Shown in pieces: positions 32,813 through 44,829 of a DNA stretch of 64,000 nucleotides. Position numbers and translations under genes: made by a program. The DNA is from Camellia lanceoleosa (Eukaryota > Streptophyta > Magnoliopsida > Ericales > Theaceae), in the NCBI GenBank assembly GCA_025200525.1, contig CM045762.1:122390979-122454978 (forward strand). The letters are read 5' to 3'. The notes under the pieces are model-generated. The model made no database searches and was not told the origin of the DNA. It was given only the letters and a program-made list of their open reading frames with translations. How positions within the stretch are numbered: the first letter of the stretch is position 1; every line of letters starts with the position of its first letter.

Positions 32813-33413
32813 TGTTGATGTAATTCGTTCACGGTGGATGGACTGGACCGATCTAAGCTCCTCAAGCCCACGTCCGAGTGATGAGGCTTACCAGAAGACC
32901 TGCAAACAAGTTCAACGGGGAACAGGGTAGTCCCCCAACGAACCCTCCGGCGTGTAAATTAGAAGTGGAAATAGGGAATGTAAAGCGAGAGAAAGAGAGA
33001 GAGAGAGAGAGGAATAGAATACTTAACCTTCTTCTTGCCTTCCATGCTTGCTTATATTCTTTGGTAATCATTTCACTGTCCCTTCCGACGTGCCTCCCTT
33101 GCCCAAAGTCTCTATTGTAGCCCACCTTGTTCAGGGTAAGGTGGTGCTGTTCCGGCTGAGGGGTGTTGTCGCAATAAATGCTGCGATGGGCTGCATTAAT
33201 GGTGATGTGCTGTGGCAATAAATTTGCAGATCTTTGTCTGCTGACGTGGCCTGTGCTTCACCTGCCATGTGTCCGAATATCATTGGTCCTCCATGCTCAG
33301 TTGCCCTCCAGCTGTTTTGGGCTTTACCAGCTAGGTTGTGTTATGGGTCCTAAATGATGGACTTGGGGTTGTTTTCACTGTGGGCTGTAGCCCTTATGGG
33401 CCTATCCATGTCA
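32813..33413 (-). repeat. 5' LTR of Tat element (601 bp)
   Basis: Partner of 22993-23589. It carries two extra GA units and about 15 substitutions, mostly transitions. Confidence 0.96.
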
Positions 33414-34675
33414 AATGTAATTTGAGATGTTTGTTGTGAAATGAAATTGAGATTGAGGGTTTCTATTTATAGAAGTACAAAATATGACCTTTTTTTTTTC
33501 GTTTTAATAGCTATTAAGACACACACAAAAAAAATGACCGTTTATTTATAGCTGTTGTTCTTCTTGTTTTACATTTTCTTTAGAGGAAAAAAAGAGCACA
33601 ATAGCTCTTTTTGCATTCCAAGACAAGACCTCAACCGTTGATGTTTTCACAATCCAATGACTGAGATCTATGCTCTAGAATCATCGGCAGCTTTCTCAAG
33701 ACAACATCCCCTTTCTCTCTTGCTCTCAAACTAGTCGGCTGAGAGTATCTCTCTCTCTCTCTCTCTCTCTCTCTGGTGTTCCATCTTTATCTACAACAGA
33801 CGTGACCCCAACGACCTCCTTCCTTTTCATCTTCATCAGAAATCTCTTTCTCTCCATCTTCATTTTGATCATCACCACCACCAGATGCGATCGCCAAAAC
33901 CAGCTTTCTCTCTCTCTCTCTCTCTCTGATTTCCATCACCACCACCAGAGTGGATCACTGATCGCCGAGTTCAATAGAACTCCAATGTTTGGAACACCAT
34001 TGTTTGGACTTCAATGTCGATCGGTCTGGGAACGAGCCCTACAAGTCGATGAAGAACAAGCCATAAAGGTCGATGGAGGTTGAGATGAAGACCAAGTTCA
34101 TCAATCACGTTGGAATCCAAGTATTTATTTGCTAAATTCGTTTCAGAAATTTATATAAATTTGTGAAACGTGGGTTGATTTGTTCTTGACTAAAATTTGG
34201 GTTTGATTTGTTCTAAATTTATTCTAAAATTTGTGATTTGTTCTTGACTGAAATTTGTGAAACTAGTTCTTAAATGATCATTCTAAAATCGCCGATACAT
34301 TTGTGTTTGGGAAATACAGAAATTGATAAAATTTACTTTTAAATTTTTTTTTGAAGGAACATAAATAAATAAACGAATTCTATTTATTTAATTTTAAATG
34401 GTGAACTTTTTAGATAAAAATAAATAAAAAAAATCAAAGATTTTGGGAGGTTTTTTTGGTGAATGAATTCTGTTTTTCAACTGATTTGGAGCAAAAAAAC
34501 TGTTAATATTTGATGATGTGGCATGTTTGGCACTTTCTATTCTTCTTGCCAAATTTGATAACAGAAATAGGATCTGCTCTATTTGGAAAAAAGAATAGTA
34601 GGTCTTGGAGACCCTTTTTTTTTTTTTTGTCACTCTTGCCAAATTATAGCTTTGGCAGCTCCATTGGAGATGCCC
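33414..34675. other. Right part of Harbinger-like remnant, no gene
   Basis: The first 50 bases (AATTTGAGATGTTTGTTGTG onward) repeat 22932-22970, the DNA left of the Gypsy insertion, so the target already held a tandem duplication of about 60 bp. Two (CT)n runs lie at 33749-33773 and 33909-33927. Short frames there are low-complexity. Confidence 0.6.
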
Positions 34676-35010
34676 TAATAGGCTCTTGGATATCGGTGGA
34701 TCTATTCGTGGCAATTGTGCCATTATGTATAGATTCCTAGTAGAAATCCTACGAAAACAACATATACTTTCTCTAGTTGGGTTGTTGCTTTTTAAGTAAT
34801 AATTACCTATTCACCTTGCATAGGTTGTTTACCCTTTTTCATTATTCCTCTTGGTTTAGAGGTATTCTTCTGTAAATTAAAAATAAGTTAAGACACTTGT
34901 TTAGTGATCTAATTTATGAAAATAATTCTTGCTAAGAAAATCTATTACTACGGAAATTATTTGTACCTTTGAGGTGTTACTTCAAAACTATGTACATAAA
35001 TTTTATTATA

Positions 35011-35340
35011 CTATGCTAATCTTTTTCCTTGATCAATAGCTTTTTCATTGATAAGAAAATCTCTTAGGACCTTATTATTGGTATGTACAATAAAATTTTT
35101 AGGTGCTAAATAAATATGAAAACGTTTTATTGCCAATTTTATAGTAAGTAAAAGGATAATATATTTATGTTCATTTTGTTTAAATATTCTATAATTATAT
35201 TCACAAATAAGGTCTTCTTTTGTAGATTTTTGGGTATTATATAAATTTTTGCTTGGTCTAATCCCATTTATTGCTAAAAATGGTTCTTTATTTTTCAATA
35301 AAGCTGAAAGTATATATTTCTAAGATTAATTTATCACATG
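35011..35340 (-). pseudogene. Endogenous pararetrovirus RNase H remnant
   Basis: A 95-codon minus-strand frame contains IKRFHIYLAPKNFIVHTNNK and ends near AIDQGKRLA. Spacing and wording fit the RNase H domain of caulimovirus-like polyproteins. In TNNK the position usually held by Asp is Asn. Upstream frames are shifted and stopped. It is an old, inactive genomic copy. A Gypsy RNase H is the main alternative, but the RT piece at 37358 favours a pararetrovirus. Confidence 0.55.
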
Positions 35341-35505
35341 TTTTAGGTAAATAAACTTCGAGTAGATTTTTGATTTTTTTATTTAAATTTTTTCTTGGTC
35401 TAATCCCATTTATTGCTAAAGGTGGTTCCCTATTTTTCAATAAAGCTGAAGGTATCTGTTTCCAAGATTAATTTATCATTTTTCGAGCAAATTTTTGATA
35501 ATTTT
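35254..35505. repeat. Direct repeat in the viral remnant
   Basis: The segment with TTGGTCTAATCCCATTTATTG at about 35257 recurs at about 35395, each copy about 105 bp with scattered changes. The RNase H start is therefore present twice. Confidence 0.85.
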
Positions 35506-35577
35506 TCTTTAATTTGTTTAATTAAAACAATATCTTCTGATATCCATTTCGTATTTTCATTGAGCCTTTTATAGTTT
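35392..35577 (-). pseudogene. Endogenous pararetrovirus RT/RNase H junction remnant
   Basis: Minus-strand codons before the first RNase H repeat carry IKEKLSKIC and KLILETD, the pattern between the RT core and RNase H. The central RT with its YxDD motif is missing. The right limit is the target duplication of a MULE-like insertion (35569-35577). Confidence 0.5.
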
Positions 35578-37348
35578 GGGGCACTTACAGGCCGATCCTA
35601 TTGACCAGACTAATTTACCTATAAATGTTCACTTTTTTACCAATCAATATCCCCCCAAATGTCTTCCCTCACCCATAAGATCACTGACAACTACTGGCGA
35701 TCACCTCCAGCTATCGGAAACCAACTTCGGCTCCGATGACTATTTCCTCTGATCTCTAGTGATGATTTCCGGTAACTACCTCTGGCCTCCAACAACCATC
35801 TTTGATCACCATCTCTAACTACCAGAAACTACCTCCAATCTCCAACAACTTCCAACGACATTTTTTCGACCACTTTCTAACAAAAACAATGTTCATCTCC
35901 ACCACTACTTACTCAAATCTGGTAGCAACAACACACATACACACACAAAGAGAGAGAGAGAGAGAGAGAAAGAGAGAGGGAGAGAGAACTATGAAGATAA
36001 TGGAGAGAGATGAGGATAAAAAATAAAAACTTTGCTAAAAAAAACATTCACATCAATCTTCACCATCATAGATTAATACAAGGTCAAATTCAGTGATAAA
36101 TTATCAATAGGTCCTACTTTTGGGACTTATTGATAAATTTATCAGTCAGTCTTTCTTGTTTTTATGAATAAATTTATAGTAATAAATTTATCAGTAAGAA
36201 CCTGTAGGTAAATAAGTCTAATTAATAGGACTGATTAGTAAGTGCCCTTAAATTTTGTCACTAATATATTTCGGTGATAAATTTATCACTGGATGATTTG
36301 TAAAAAAATTACATATGCCAAATCTGACCCATTCACTTACACTCACTCACAAGACACCTCCTTTTATACACACATACATAATAAGATAGACTAATAAATT
36401 TATCACTGATATATAGAGTGGTAATTTTCAGTCAACATTTTAGTGATAAATTTATCACTGTGTGATTTGTAAAAAAATTAAATATGCCAAATCTGACCAA
36501 TTCACTCACTCACGCTCACACTCACACTTACACTCACTTACTCACAAGACACCTCCTCTTATACACATACATAATAAGATATACTAATCAATTTATCATT
36601 GATAAATAAATTTGTAGTGGATCTATTTTGAAAAATAAAGAGACAAATAGAAAGATAGAGAAAAGTGATGAGGAATGAGATTTGAAAAAATACTCTTGTT
36701 TGAAGTTATTTGGAGTCGATTTCACTATTATAACAACTAAATTGGTGGATCAGTGACAGTAGAGTGAATATCGAAGATGTAGTGTGTAGATTGGTAATAG
36801 TGGACATGGTTGGTAAACGATAATGGTGGATCGATGATAGTAGAGTGTAGATCTATAACGGTAGCCAATGAACGGCGACAGTGGACGATGACAATGGTGG
36901 TGCCAATGGTTGACAACGGTTGCAATGGTTGGCAACAATAGTGGTAGTGGTGGCCGAAAATAATGGTGGTGTAAGGTTTTCATAGACAAAGAGAGAGAAA
37001 CCGGTGGAAGGTAGTAGTCAACGATAGTGGCAGTGGTCGGCGATAGTGCCTATGGCGGGTGAACAAGCATAATGACGGTGGTGGTGTGGCAACTATGGCT
37101 GTTTGAACCTGTTTAGAGAGAGAAGTTGTTTAGACAGAGAGATGATGATAATGATGAGGAAAAAGAAAAGTTTTCTAAAAATGGTTGAGAGAGAGAGAGA
37201 AGATAATAAAAAAAAAGAAAATTAATTGAGGATTATTAAATTTAATGAGGGTGATATAGGCATCTTAGGACTTAACGGTGCATTTAAAAAGTCAATAGGA
37301 CTTAATAGTATTTAAATCTATTTAATGGGACTGGCCTGTAATTAACCA
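35578..37348. mobile_element. MULE-like element inside viral remnant, TSD TTATAGTT(T/G)
   Basis: The 9-bp flanks TTATAGTTT (35569-35577) and TTATAGTTG (37349-37357) differ at one base. Ends share TTACAGGCC plus (G/A)(A/G)TCC(T/C)ATT in inverted order, starting a few bases in. The 1771-bp interior has no transposase frame. It holds a duplicated block (36273-36405 and 36440-36595) with AGTGATAAATTTATCACTG palindromes, then TGGTGG/GACAATGG-rich DNA. Confidence 0.7.
36273..36600. repeat. Tandem block with GATAAATTTATC palindromes
   Basis: Two diverged units of about 165 bp, each with GTGATAAATTTATCAC, GATTTGTAAAAAAATTA, CACTCAC runs and ACACCTCCT. Confidence 0.82.
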
Positions 37349-37357
37349 TTATAGTTG

Positions 37358-37660
37358 ACTATCATTCAGGCTTTTCCTCTCTTTATTTTGGCATGGTTTC
37401 TTACTATGAATGCTGGGCTCAAATGAGGACTCTTAGTTTCTTCAGTTAACTACTTATCTAGAAGTTCTTGGATTTGAATACCGAATTCATCTATATCCTG
37501 TCAAGTGTAAATCATTGGTTTGACTCTTACAATAAAATCAGGATGTTCCAATTTTCAACTACAATAATTTGAGTTACGTGACCATAGTTTTAATAGATCT
37601 TCACAAAAATTCTGTTCTAGAATTTTATAAATCCAATGTGATTTATCCATGATGAAAAAT
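37358..37660 (-). pseudogene. Endogenous pararetrovirus reverse transcriptase N-part
   Basis: With stops, the minus strand reads HWIYKILEQNF, then a QELLD...SPHLSPAFMVRN motif and a final MIVNY at the insertion edge. SPH.SPAF.V followed by a VNY is the early RT block of caulimovirus-like polyproteins. It sits in the expected order between the protease piece (38731-39110) and the RNase H piece. It is inactive. Confidence 0.58.
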
Positions 37661-37689
37661 CTAAAAATCGCTGAGATATTGATTTGTGA

Positions 37690-38729
37690 TTATGTTTCAA
37701 TTTTTTAACAATAAATAATAATCACAATCAAAGAATCAAAGACAAATCAGCACAACGATTTAACGTGAAAAAATCACAATTGGAGTACCTCTAATTGTGA
37801 TAAAAAAAAAAATCATAGGCCAAAGCCAGAAAACAATCCACTAAGAAAACAAAGGAATTACACAAGTGTACTCTTAATTACTTAGCGAATCTACGCATGA
37901 ATTGAACCGACCCCAATCTTCCTTTTCCACCACTGTTTTCACCTCAGAATTGTCTTGTCCAACGTTGAATCCACAACGCTGATATTGAATCCACGTCAAT
38001 AAGCCACTCCAGAATCCACCAAAGCTTCAGGCCCAAATTCTCCAGAATTCATTGAAGAACAACTCTCTCTTTTGTGAATAAAAGAAAACAAATAAATCTC
38101 TTGATAATGTTGATATAAAGTTCATGGATCTATTAATCACTCTTAAATCATCAAGGAAACACTCATAAAGCGTCCTTCAATATAAAACACTTTGTTTTTT
38201 CTTCCTCTCTAAAAATCTAGACGGCACAAACCCTAAAACGAGCAAACAATGCACTTTATTGTAAATTGAATCGTGAAGACCACTCGAGCGCACATTTCAC
38301 CGCTCGAGCGATGTGACTAAAGGTAATGCGAAACATATAGGCTGACAACTCGAGCGCAACTTTCACTGCTCGAAGGGTAAAACTTTATTCCCAGAAGTTT
38401 AGACGCTCTGCAAAAGTACTAGATGATCCTTTTCTTCACTCGAGTGCACAAATGACAGCTCGATCCTCGTACATAGTTAGCGAAGTGGCAAACATGAAAG
38501 AATTAAGATCACAAACTCTTCTGCAAGGCACAATTTGGGTTGGATTCGCATCTAAACACTCAGAGCCTCGCTGAAACAAAAAGAGTGGATAAAATTACAA
38601 CTGAAAGGAGTTTTGTCAAATAGGATAGCCAATTACAAAAACTTAACAAATGACTTTGATGATAGGAGTCATCTCACCACGTGGAATGGGCACAAACTCT
38701 ATAGCACATTAATTTATGTTTTTCCAACA
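37690..38729 (-). repeat. Copia-like LTR inserted in viral remnant (borders partly open)
   Basis: The right edge TTTTTCCAACA inverts to TGTTGGAAAA, a typical Copia LTR start. It is followed on the minus strand by about 1 kb without coding capacity. The segment includes several CTCGAGCG words (38280-38470), shared with 16737-16900 and 58140-58340. The left edge and target duplication could not be fixed. Confidence 0.5.
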
Positions 38730-38730
38730 A

Positions 38731-39110
38731 TGAAATATGAATTAAAGCATTGTTTATGCTTAATGCAATTCTTTTTTCATATATGTGCATAGGCAAATAT
38801 TTATAGATAAAATTATTGCTAAGAAGGAAATCTCCATGCATATATGGAAAACATAAATTTTTGGTATGATGAACTTACTATTACCTAACCAAATTGTTAT
38901 GTTTTTAGCTTTGAATTGAATGGTGGCACTATTACCATCAATTGCTATTACAAGAATTTGGTGCTTCATTAACACCTATTTCTCTTTTAGCATGGTGTTT
39001 CATTTACAAGAATGAACTGTAACTCCCGTATCTATGAGAATCACTTAGGTTGTATGGCTTATATCCAACAAAATTGAATGTTCCCATCACATTATAAGTA
39101 TATCTTATTT
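38731..39110 (-). pseudogene. Endogenous pararetrovirus protease-region remnant
   Basis: Minus-strand pieces contain KAKNITIWLGNSKFIIPKIY and, before it, a degraded Asp-protease-like context. Position upstream of the RT piece and in the same orientation supports a protease domain. The reading is weak because of stops. Confidence 0.4.
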
Positions 39111-39799
39111 TTTTCCTTGACTAGGAGAAAAAATTATATCATTATATTTTGTTTGAAGATGATGCATTTAAGTAGATTTGATATTTTCATTTGAGTAGAT
39201 TTGATCTCTTTGAGAGAATTAGAAAAATACAAATTTTATCAAATAAAAAAAAAAAAGAAAAAGAAAAAGGACATCTATATAAAAATTTATGTTTTTTCAA
39301 AGTTTGAAAAAGGAATTAAAGATATTTTTGGTACATAAGCTACGTCTTCTGCGCTCTTTCCCTTGTCCTTGGTGTAGGAAAATTTCTAGGCTCTTTTTTT
39401 TTTTTTTTTTTTTGAGACAATAAACCTTATGGTGAGGGACTTCTGGCCAAACCACCCCCATTTTTATTGGGGATTTTATTTTCAGCTCCTCAATTATAAA
39501 TCTTTACTAGTGCAAGGACACAAAATAGTACTTATTAGTACAAGTCCTCCAATAGTATGTTGCAATTTGTTTAGACGAAATTACCCTTACTAAATCTCAA
39601 CGCTTAAAAGAACATAAATACAAAACAGTCATGTTGTTTTCAAAGTTGGAATGGTTTTCAAAACTTAAAAATTCAATAACTTTTGATATAGATCTCATTT
39701 TTTTTTTGTAAAATTTATATTTTTTGAATCCTTTTATCGAGATCTATGAAACAAGATCCAAAATGAATATGAAATTTTGAAAAAAAATTACTACCCAAT

Positions 39800-40146
39800 A
39801 TAGGAATAACTCACACATACCTCTAACCCACGGAGATGCCTATCTTTATATAGAATGCTAGCACCCTGCTTCTTCTCCTAGTGACCATATTCCAATAGCT
39901 CTTATTCCCTTTAAAAATAACAAATCACGTAGGACTCGCCTCTTGTAGTTGGATTAGGATTTAACTCTCAGAAGAATCCCATCTTACCTAGCCTAGGAAT
40001 CAACCCACACCAAGACTTTGGCCCTATGCCAAATATCTCAGACGAGGTTGTGAACCTTATCCACACCTCGCCCCTTCACACATCGCCACATGGTACCTCA
40101 GCCTTAAGCCTAGCCACGTGGACGAGATGAAAATTATGTCCCCACA
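39800..40146 (-). repeat. Truncated LTR related to the solo LTR at 3294
   Basis: The minus strand starts TGTGGGGACATAATTTTC at 40146, close to TGTGGAGACATAATTTTTG at 3294. About 290 bp on it has CTATATAAAG, then AGGCATCTCC..GGGTTAGAGGTATG, matching the same region of the solo LTR. The 3' part is missing. Confidence 0.65.
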
Positions 40147-43027
40147 AAATGATAAAAATTAATTTAAATTTTTTATTTTTCAGAATAATTTAAGTAAAAG
40201 TAAAAATAGAGATTCTTTATATGTAAAATAATTTTTATATATGATTTTAGAAACTTTGACATAACAAAAAGGAGAGAAATTAGGAAATGGCCACTCGGTC
40301 CATAAATCTAATTTTGAAATTTGTTTGTCCAAAAGTTCACACTCTAAAATACTTTGTTCATAAAGACAAGCTCCCACAAACGACCTATGTATATATATTG
40401 TTTTCCAAACCAAACCCTAACTAAACTAGTCTCTCTCTCTCTCTCTCTCTCCGATCTAAACCTTGGCCATTGCCATCTCCGCCACCTTTCTGTGACCGCC
40501 TCCCCTGGTGGCTTAGCAACACAGATCCACACAGATCTCATGGAATGAATACGAATTGACAGATCCAACCCCAACCCCACGCCATCGTCATAGTACAACT
40601 CAAAGCCCTTCATCTCTCCATCATTGCCATCAGTCAGACCGCGCATCACGATGATGCCTCGGAGATGTAGTCACAGTCACCAGTAACCATGGCTTATGAC
40701 CTAAGTGTAAAAGAGTGGGACTCCAAACCTTGCCCTTCATGCCTTAACATTGAAAAAATATTCTCAACAACTAAAGAGGTCCCCAAGCCAACTAAAGAAG
40801 TTCAAATCTGACGAAATTAATTCATTTGATCTGTGTGTCTTTGTTTAGTTGGATCTGATCTGATCTATGTCTTTGTTTAGATCTGATCTGTATGTTTGGC
40901 TAAACAGATAATTCCTCACTTTCTCCTCTCTATAATTTGCACAGATAAGGTTTTTTGCTTTTGTTTTTGTTTTGGTGCATTGTTTTGTTATTTTCTTGTA
41001 TTTAATGACACATATCGATGATGGCACATATCTTATAAGCTTTTTTTTTTGTAATTGTTGTGGTGGTGGTAAATCTAGGTAGCAAAGGATTCCAACATAC
41101 AGTGGATTCAAAAAAACTAGATAGATATTTTTAACAGATTGGAAAAAATAAAAATTTAAATAGATAATTTTTTGAACAGATAAAAAATAAATAGAAATTT
41201 TAAACAGATAGATTTAAATAGATAAGTGAAAAAATTGAACAAATAAGAAATTTATAGTAGATAGATATTCCAACTAATAGTTACAAATTTAACAGATAGT
41301 CAAAAAAATTAAACAAATAAAAAAAATATTTGAATATATAGTAAAAAAATTAAACAAATAAAAAATTTGAATAGATAGTTAAAAAAAAAATTAAACACAT
41401 ATATTAAGGGGTAAAATTGAAAACAAAATATCCTTCAAAATAATAGATTTTTTTACCAAACTATTTTACAAATGGTGGATCTCTTACTAAATAAAATAAA
41501 ATAAAATAAAAATTTACTAAACCGTCTTGGACAGTTGCTAAATTAAACTTTTTAACAATTAGAAAGAAGGAAATAAAGTGGGAGGATGCGTGATTAATGG
41601 AATTAATTGGGATAGATAAAGTTATTGATTGAGTTAACTAGAAAATAACTTATAATATAAACAACTAGAAAATAACTTATAATATAAACAACTAATAATG
41701 AAAATAGAAAAATTAAAAATAAGAAGTGGACAGGTTCTCCGTTTGGGCACCATTATATATAGAAGATTTAAGCGTAATTAACTTTTATAAGAAGATCATG
41801 AGATCAATTTCAATAACTTAAAAAATCGAAACTAATATAAATCTTATGTTGTTTTAAAAATAAATCAAAAAGGAAATGCATCATTCTAAAAAAAATCAAA
41901 AAATCAAAATAAACAAAATTAAACCAAATCAAGTCTCAAGTCCTATCAAATGGGTCGACTATATGAATCATTTTTCTCCACTCGATTCTATCAATGGTCA
42001 TTTGGTTAGTCAAATTAAGGAGATTTATATCTCTATTTACTACACTAGTTCACGTCAATCTAGGTCTGTCCATTTTCCTAAGCCTTTCCTCTACCATCAC
42101 TTTATCACATCTCTTCACTACTGCCTCTATTGATTTCCATTATATATAATCAACCCATCAAAAATATTGCATGTAATTAGAGATCAAAAATTAACAAATA
42201 AAAAATATTCTAAATTACTCGATCAATGTTAGATCCTAATGCTAGAAAATGAAATTTTCTATACCAATTTCACAATGTCACAAAATTTTATATCCTTTTT
42301 TTACCATCCTGCAAACCCGTAATCGTTTATTAATAAATTAAAAAAAAAAAACGGAAGAGTCCATTTATAAATACACTTTCACATTAAAATCAATTTACAA
42401 ATTGATGTGGATTTACATGTAACAAAGCTTGAGAATATGTATTTAGAGTGAGACATACATACATACATAAAAATGACTTAACCATATTATCACCCAAACT
42501 ATAGTGGGGCTAGCTTGACCTATAGCTTAAACTCCATAGTGGAGAGAAAAATGATTCAACCATTGATGCACATACCTCATTTACTCTTCACACTCTTCCT
42601 AGGACATGTTACGACTACGGCTAGGGATTTTTTGGATTGGGAAAGAGAATATGGTTTTTTAGATTGAAGAGAGATCATGTTTGATTTGGAAATTTGAAAG
42701 GGGATTTGATTATCAATTTGTGCGACTCATTCAATTTATTTGTGTGTAACAAAATATTATGGGATTAGTAATTCTATGAGAATATGAATTGCCTCTTATG
42801 ATGGGAGTAAAATTCCATGGGAGAGTTGGAATAGTTAATCCTCTCACACAAATTGTTGACTAAAATGTCATTTTGTCCTCCACTTTACAAAACTAACAAA
42901 ATTTTATTATATGTGAGGAAAATTTTTAGAAAATTTTATAGATTTAGTTCTAACTAACTAATACAATCACACTAGTACACCAAACAAATATACTTTATCT
43001 TACATCTCTAACCTAATATCAAAACAC
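40147..43027. other. AT-rich intergenic DNA, no gene
   Basis: A (CT)n run at 40431-40451 and repeated words such as AACAGATAG (41100-41400) are present. No credible frame, RNA gene or transposon border was seen. Confidence 0.6.
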
Positions 43028-43446
43028 TAATCAGTGTGTTTGGTTTCAATTTTCTGAAAATTGAGTTTTTTGTTTTTCATATTTTTTTTAGTGAAAATTT
43101 TTAAAATTTTAAACAATTTTTTTTTCAAACTTTTTTAGATACACCTTACTTAGATAATAGTAAAATATTTGTAAAAAAATATTTTAAAAAATTAATAAAT
43201 ATACAAAAATACAAAAAATGTACTTGATTTTCATATTTTCTTTTTTGCATTTTTGGTATTTAGTGAATTTTTAAAAGATTTTTTTACAAATATTATACTT
43301 TTTAAGTGTATTTATGTTAGATATGTCTAAAAAAAATTTAATTTTTTTTAAAATATAAAAAAAATCAATGAAAATGAAAAAATACAAAAAATAAACAAGT
43401 AAAATTTTTTAAAAAGTCAATTCTAGATATTGAAACCAAACAGAGT
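43028..43446. mobile_element. MITE with CAGTGTGTTTGGTTTCAAT ends
   Basis: CAGTGTGTTTGGTTTCAAT near 43034 pairs with ATTGAAACCAAACAGAGTG ending at about 43446, one mismatch. The interior is A/T-rich and partly self-complementary. Confidence 0.75.
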
Positions 43447-44389
43447 GAATAATTTTCTCACTCAATCTTACCGTATTTATAATCTCATTCAATTTAATCC
43501 GTCAAACAAATGAGACAGAGATAATATATTGGTGAGTTGATATTGGTATCAATATTAACTTTTAAAAGCCACAAAATATACATTTTGAAAATCATAAACC
43601 AATGAATAATTATTATTTTTAAATAATTAATTAAATAGATCAGCTAATAACTTGTTTCAAACATCTTTTAATAAAAAAAATCAACAAAATTAGTTGGTGG
43701 TCTTAAAGCTTCCACTTTGCTTAATATATACATAGATATAAATATAGATACATTTTTTTGTATTTTATCTTTCTCATTCTATATATGTAATGGATAATTT
43801 TTATTACATATTTAATAATTATAAAATAAGAATATAAATTTATAATAAATATGGGAGATTTATTAAAAAAAATTTTTTCAAGTGTTTATATCCCAATTAA
43901 TCCATAAGATATTTTTGTATTTCAATAAGTCTTATTGTTCGAATATTTGATCTATTAAATTCTAATTATCATATTTAAGGTATTTTATGGATATTTCTAC
44001 CCTTACAAATATTTTTTGAACGGTTAGCAATTTGATGATGTGAACATTCATATTTTACAATGTGAATATTCACATTGACGTGTGAATGTTTACATTGACA
44101 GTGTAAACATTCATATTGAAAATGTGAATATTCACATTGATGGTGTGAACATTTACATTGTCGGTATAAAAATTCACATCACGGAATATTCACACTGTAA
44201 ATGTGAATATTATTACGGGTATTTTGATAACTATGTCACTCATAGAACTTATTAGAATATAAGAAAATAATGTGAACTAAATGGAATATAAATAGGTGAA
44301 AAAAGATTTATGAAAAGTGTTTCATAATTTAAATTATAAAAAAAAAAATTTTTAAAAAATGAGAAGAAGAAGAAGATTGAATCTCAGTA
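43447..44389. other. AT-rich DNA with palindrome cluster
   Basis: At 44030-44220, words of the type GTGAATATTCACA, TGTGAACATT and AATGTGAATATTCACATT alternate in both directions every 20-35 bp. No gene was seen. Confidence 0.6.
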
Positions 44390-44545
44390 TTTGAACATAA
44401 TTAGTGATGTGAGCAATTCTATTCTTTTATGGGTTCCAACTTCCACGTTCCACTCCCTTTCCGTCTTTGACCAAAAACCTGCCATATCGACAACTCCGTG
44501 CTCAATCACTGCACTTCACTCCTCTTCTACAACTATAAATATGCG

Positions 44546-44584
<39 letters not shown>

Positions 44585-44619
44585 GGGGAGGGAAGGAGGG
44601 TTTTGAAGACATTTTGGAA
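44390..44619 (+). pseudogene. Orphan AKR promoter and 5' UTR (third copy)
   Basis: This matches 49103-49325 upstream of the intact gene: GACCAAAAACC, CGACA(A/G)CTCCGTGCTCAATC, CACTGCACTTCACTCCTCTTC, a TATAAATA box at 44534-44541, a GA-rich leader and GGGTTTTGAAG. The TGACGTC motif of the intact promoter is TGATGTG here. It leads into a Pack-MULE at 44629 rather than exon 1. Confidence 0.87.
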
Positions 44620-44829
44620 TAAGAAAAAGGGTGATGCACCAATAAATTTCAAATTAATAACTTATACACTGTTTGGTCCCAAATATTTTCTTATAAACTG
44701 AACAGTCCCATTGTAAGGGAATTGACCATTAAGGACATATACATTGTGTTCGTGAGTGGTAAGACTAATGGGCATGCTTGATAATTTGATAATGTGAAAT
44801 TACGGAAATAGGGCAGCAGTCGTCATCAA

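Larger units (their letters stand above)
22993..33413 (-). mobile_element. Complete Tat-type Ty3/Gypsy retrotransposon, TSD AATGT
   Basis: The 10,421-bp element is flanked by AATGT on both sides (22988-22992, 33414-33418). It has two LTRs, a TGGCGCC primer-binding site, a purine tract, one gag-pol frame on the minus strand, and an extra antisense gene region between pol and the 3' LTR. Gypsy domain order is protease, RT, RNase H, integrase. An antisense ORF in this position is a known trait of the Tat lineage. By hand alignment the LTRs differ at about 15 bases and one 4-base (GA)n indel over about 600 bp, so insertion is fairly recent. Gag-pol has seven stops and an internal deletion, so the copy cannot move on its own. 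Confidence 0.95.
22200..34675 (-). mobile_element. PIF/Harbinger-like transposon remnant holding the Gypsy insertion
   Basis: The right border reads CCATTGGAGATGCCC at 34661-34675, followed by TAA. Its inverse GGGCATCTCCAATGG is a common PIF/Harbinger terminus and TAA is the usual target. A minus-strand TATA-like TATAAATAG at about 33465 precedes the SANT-like reading frame. The left terminus was not found, and the element seems truncated near 22190. No transposase frame remains. Confidence 0.5.
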
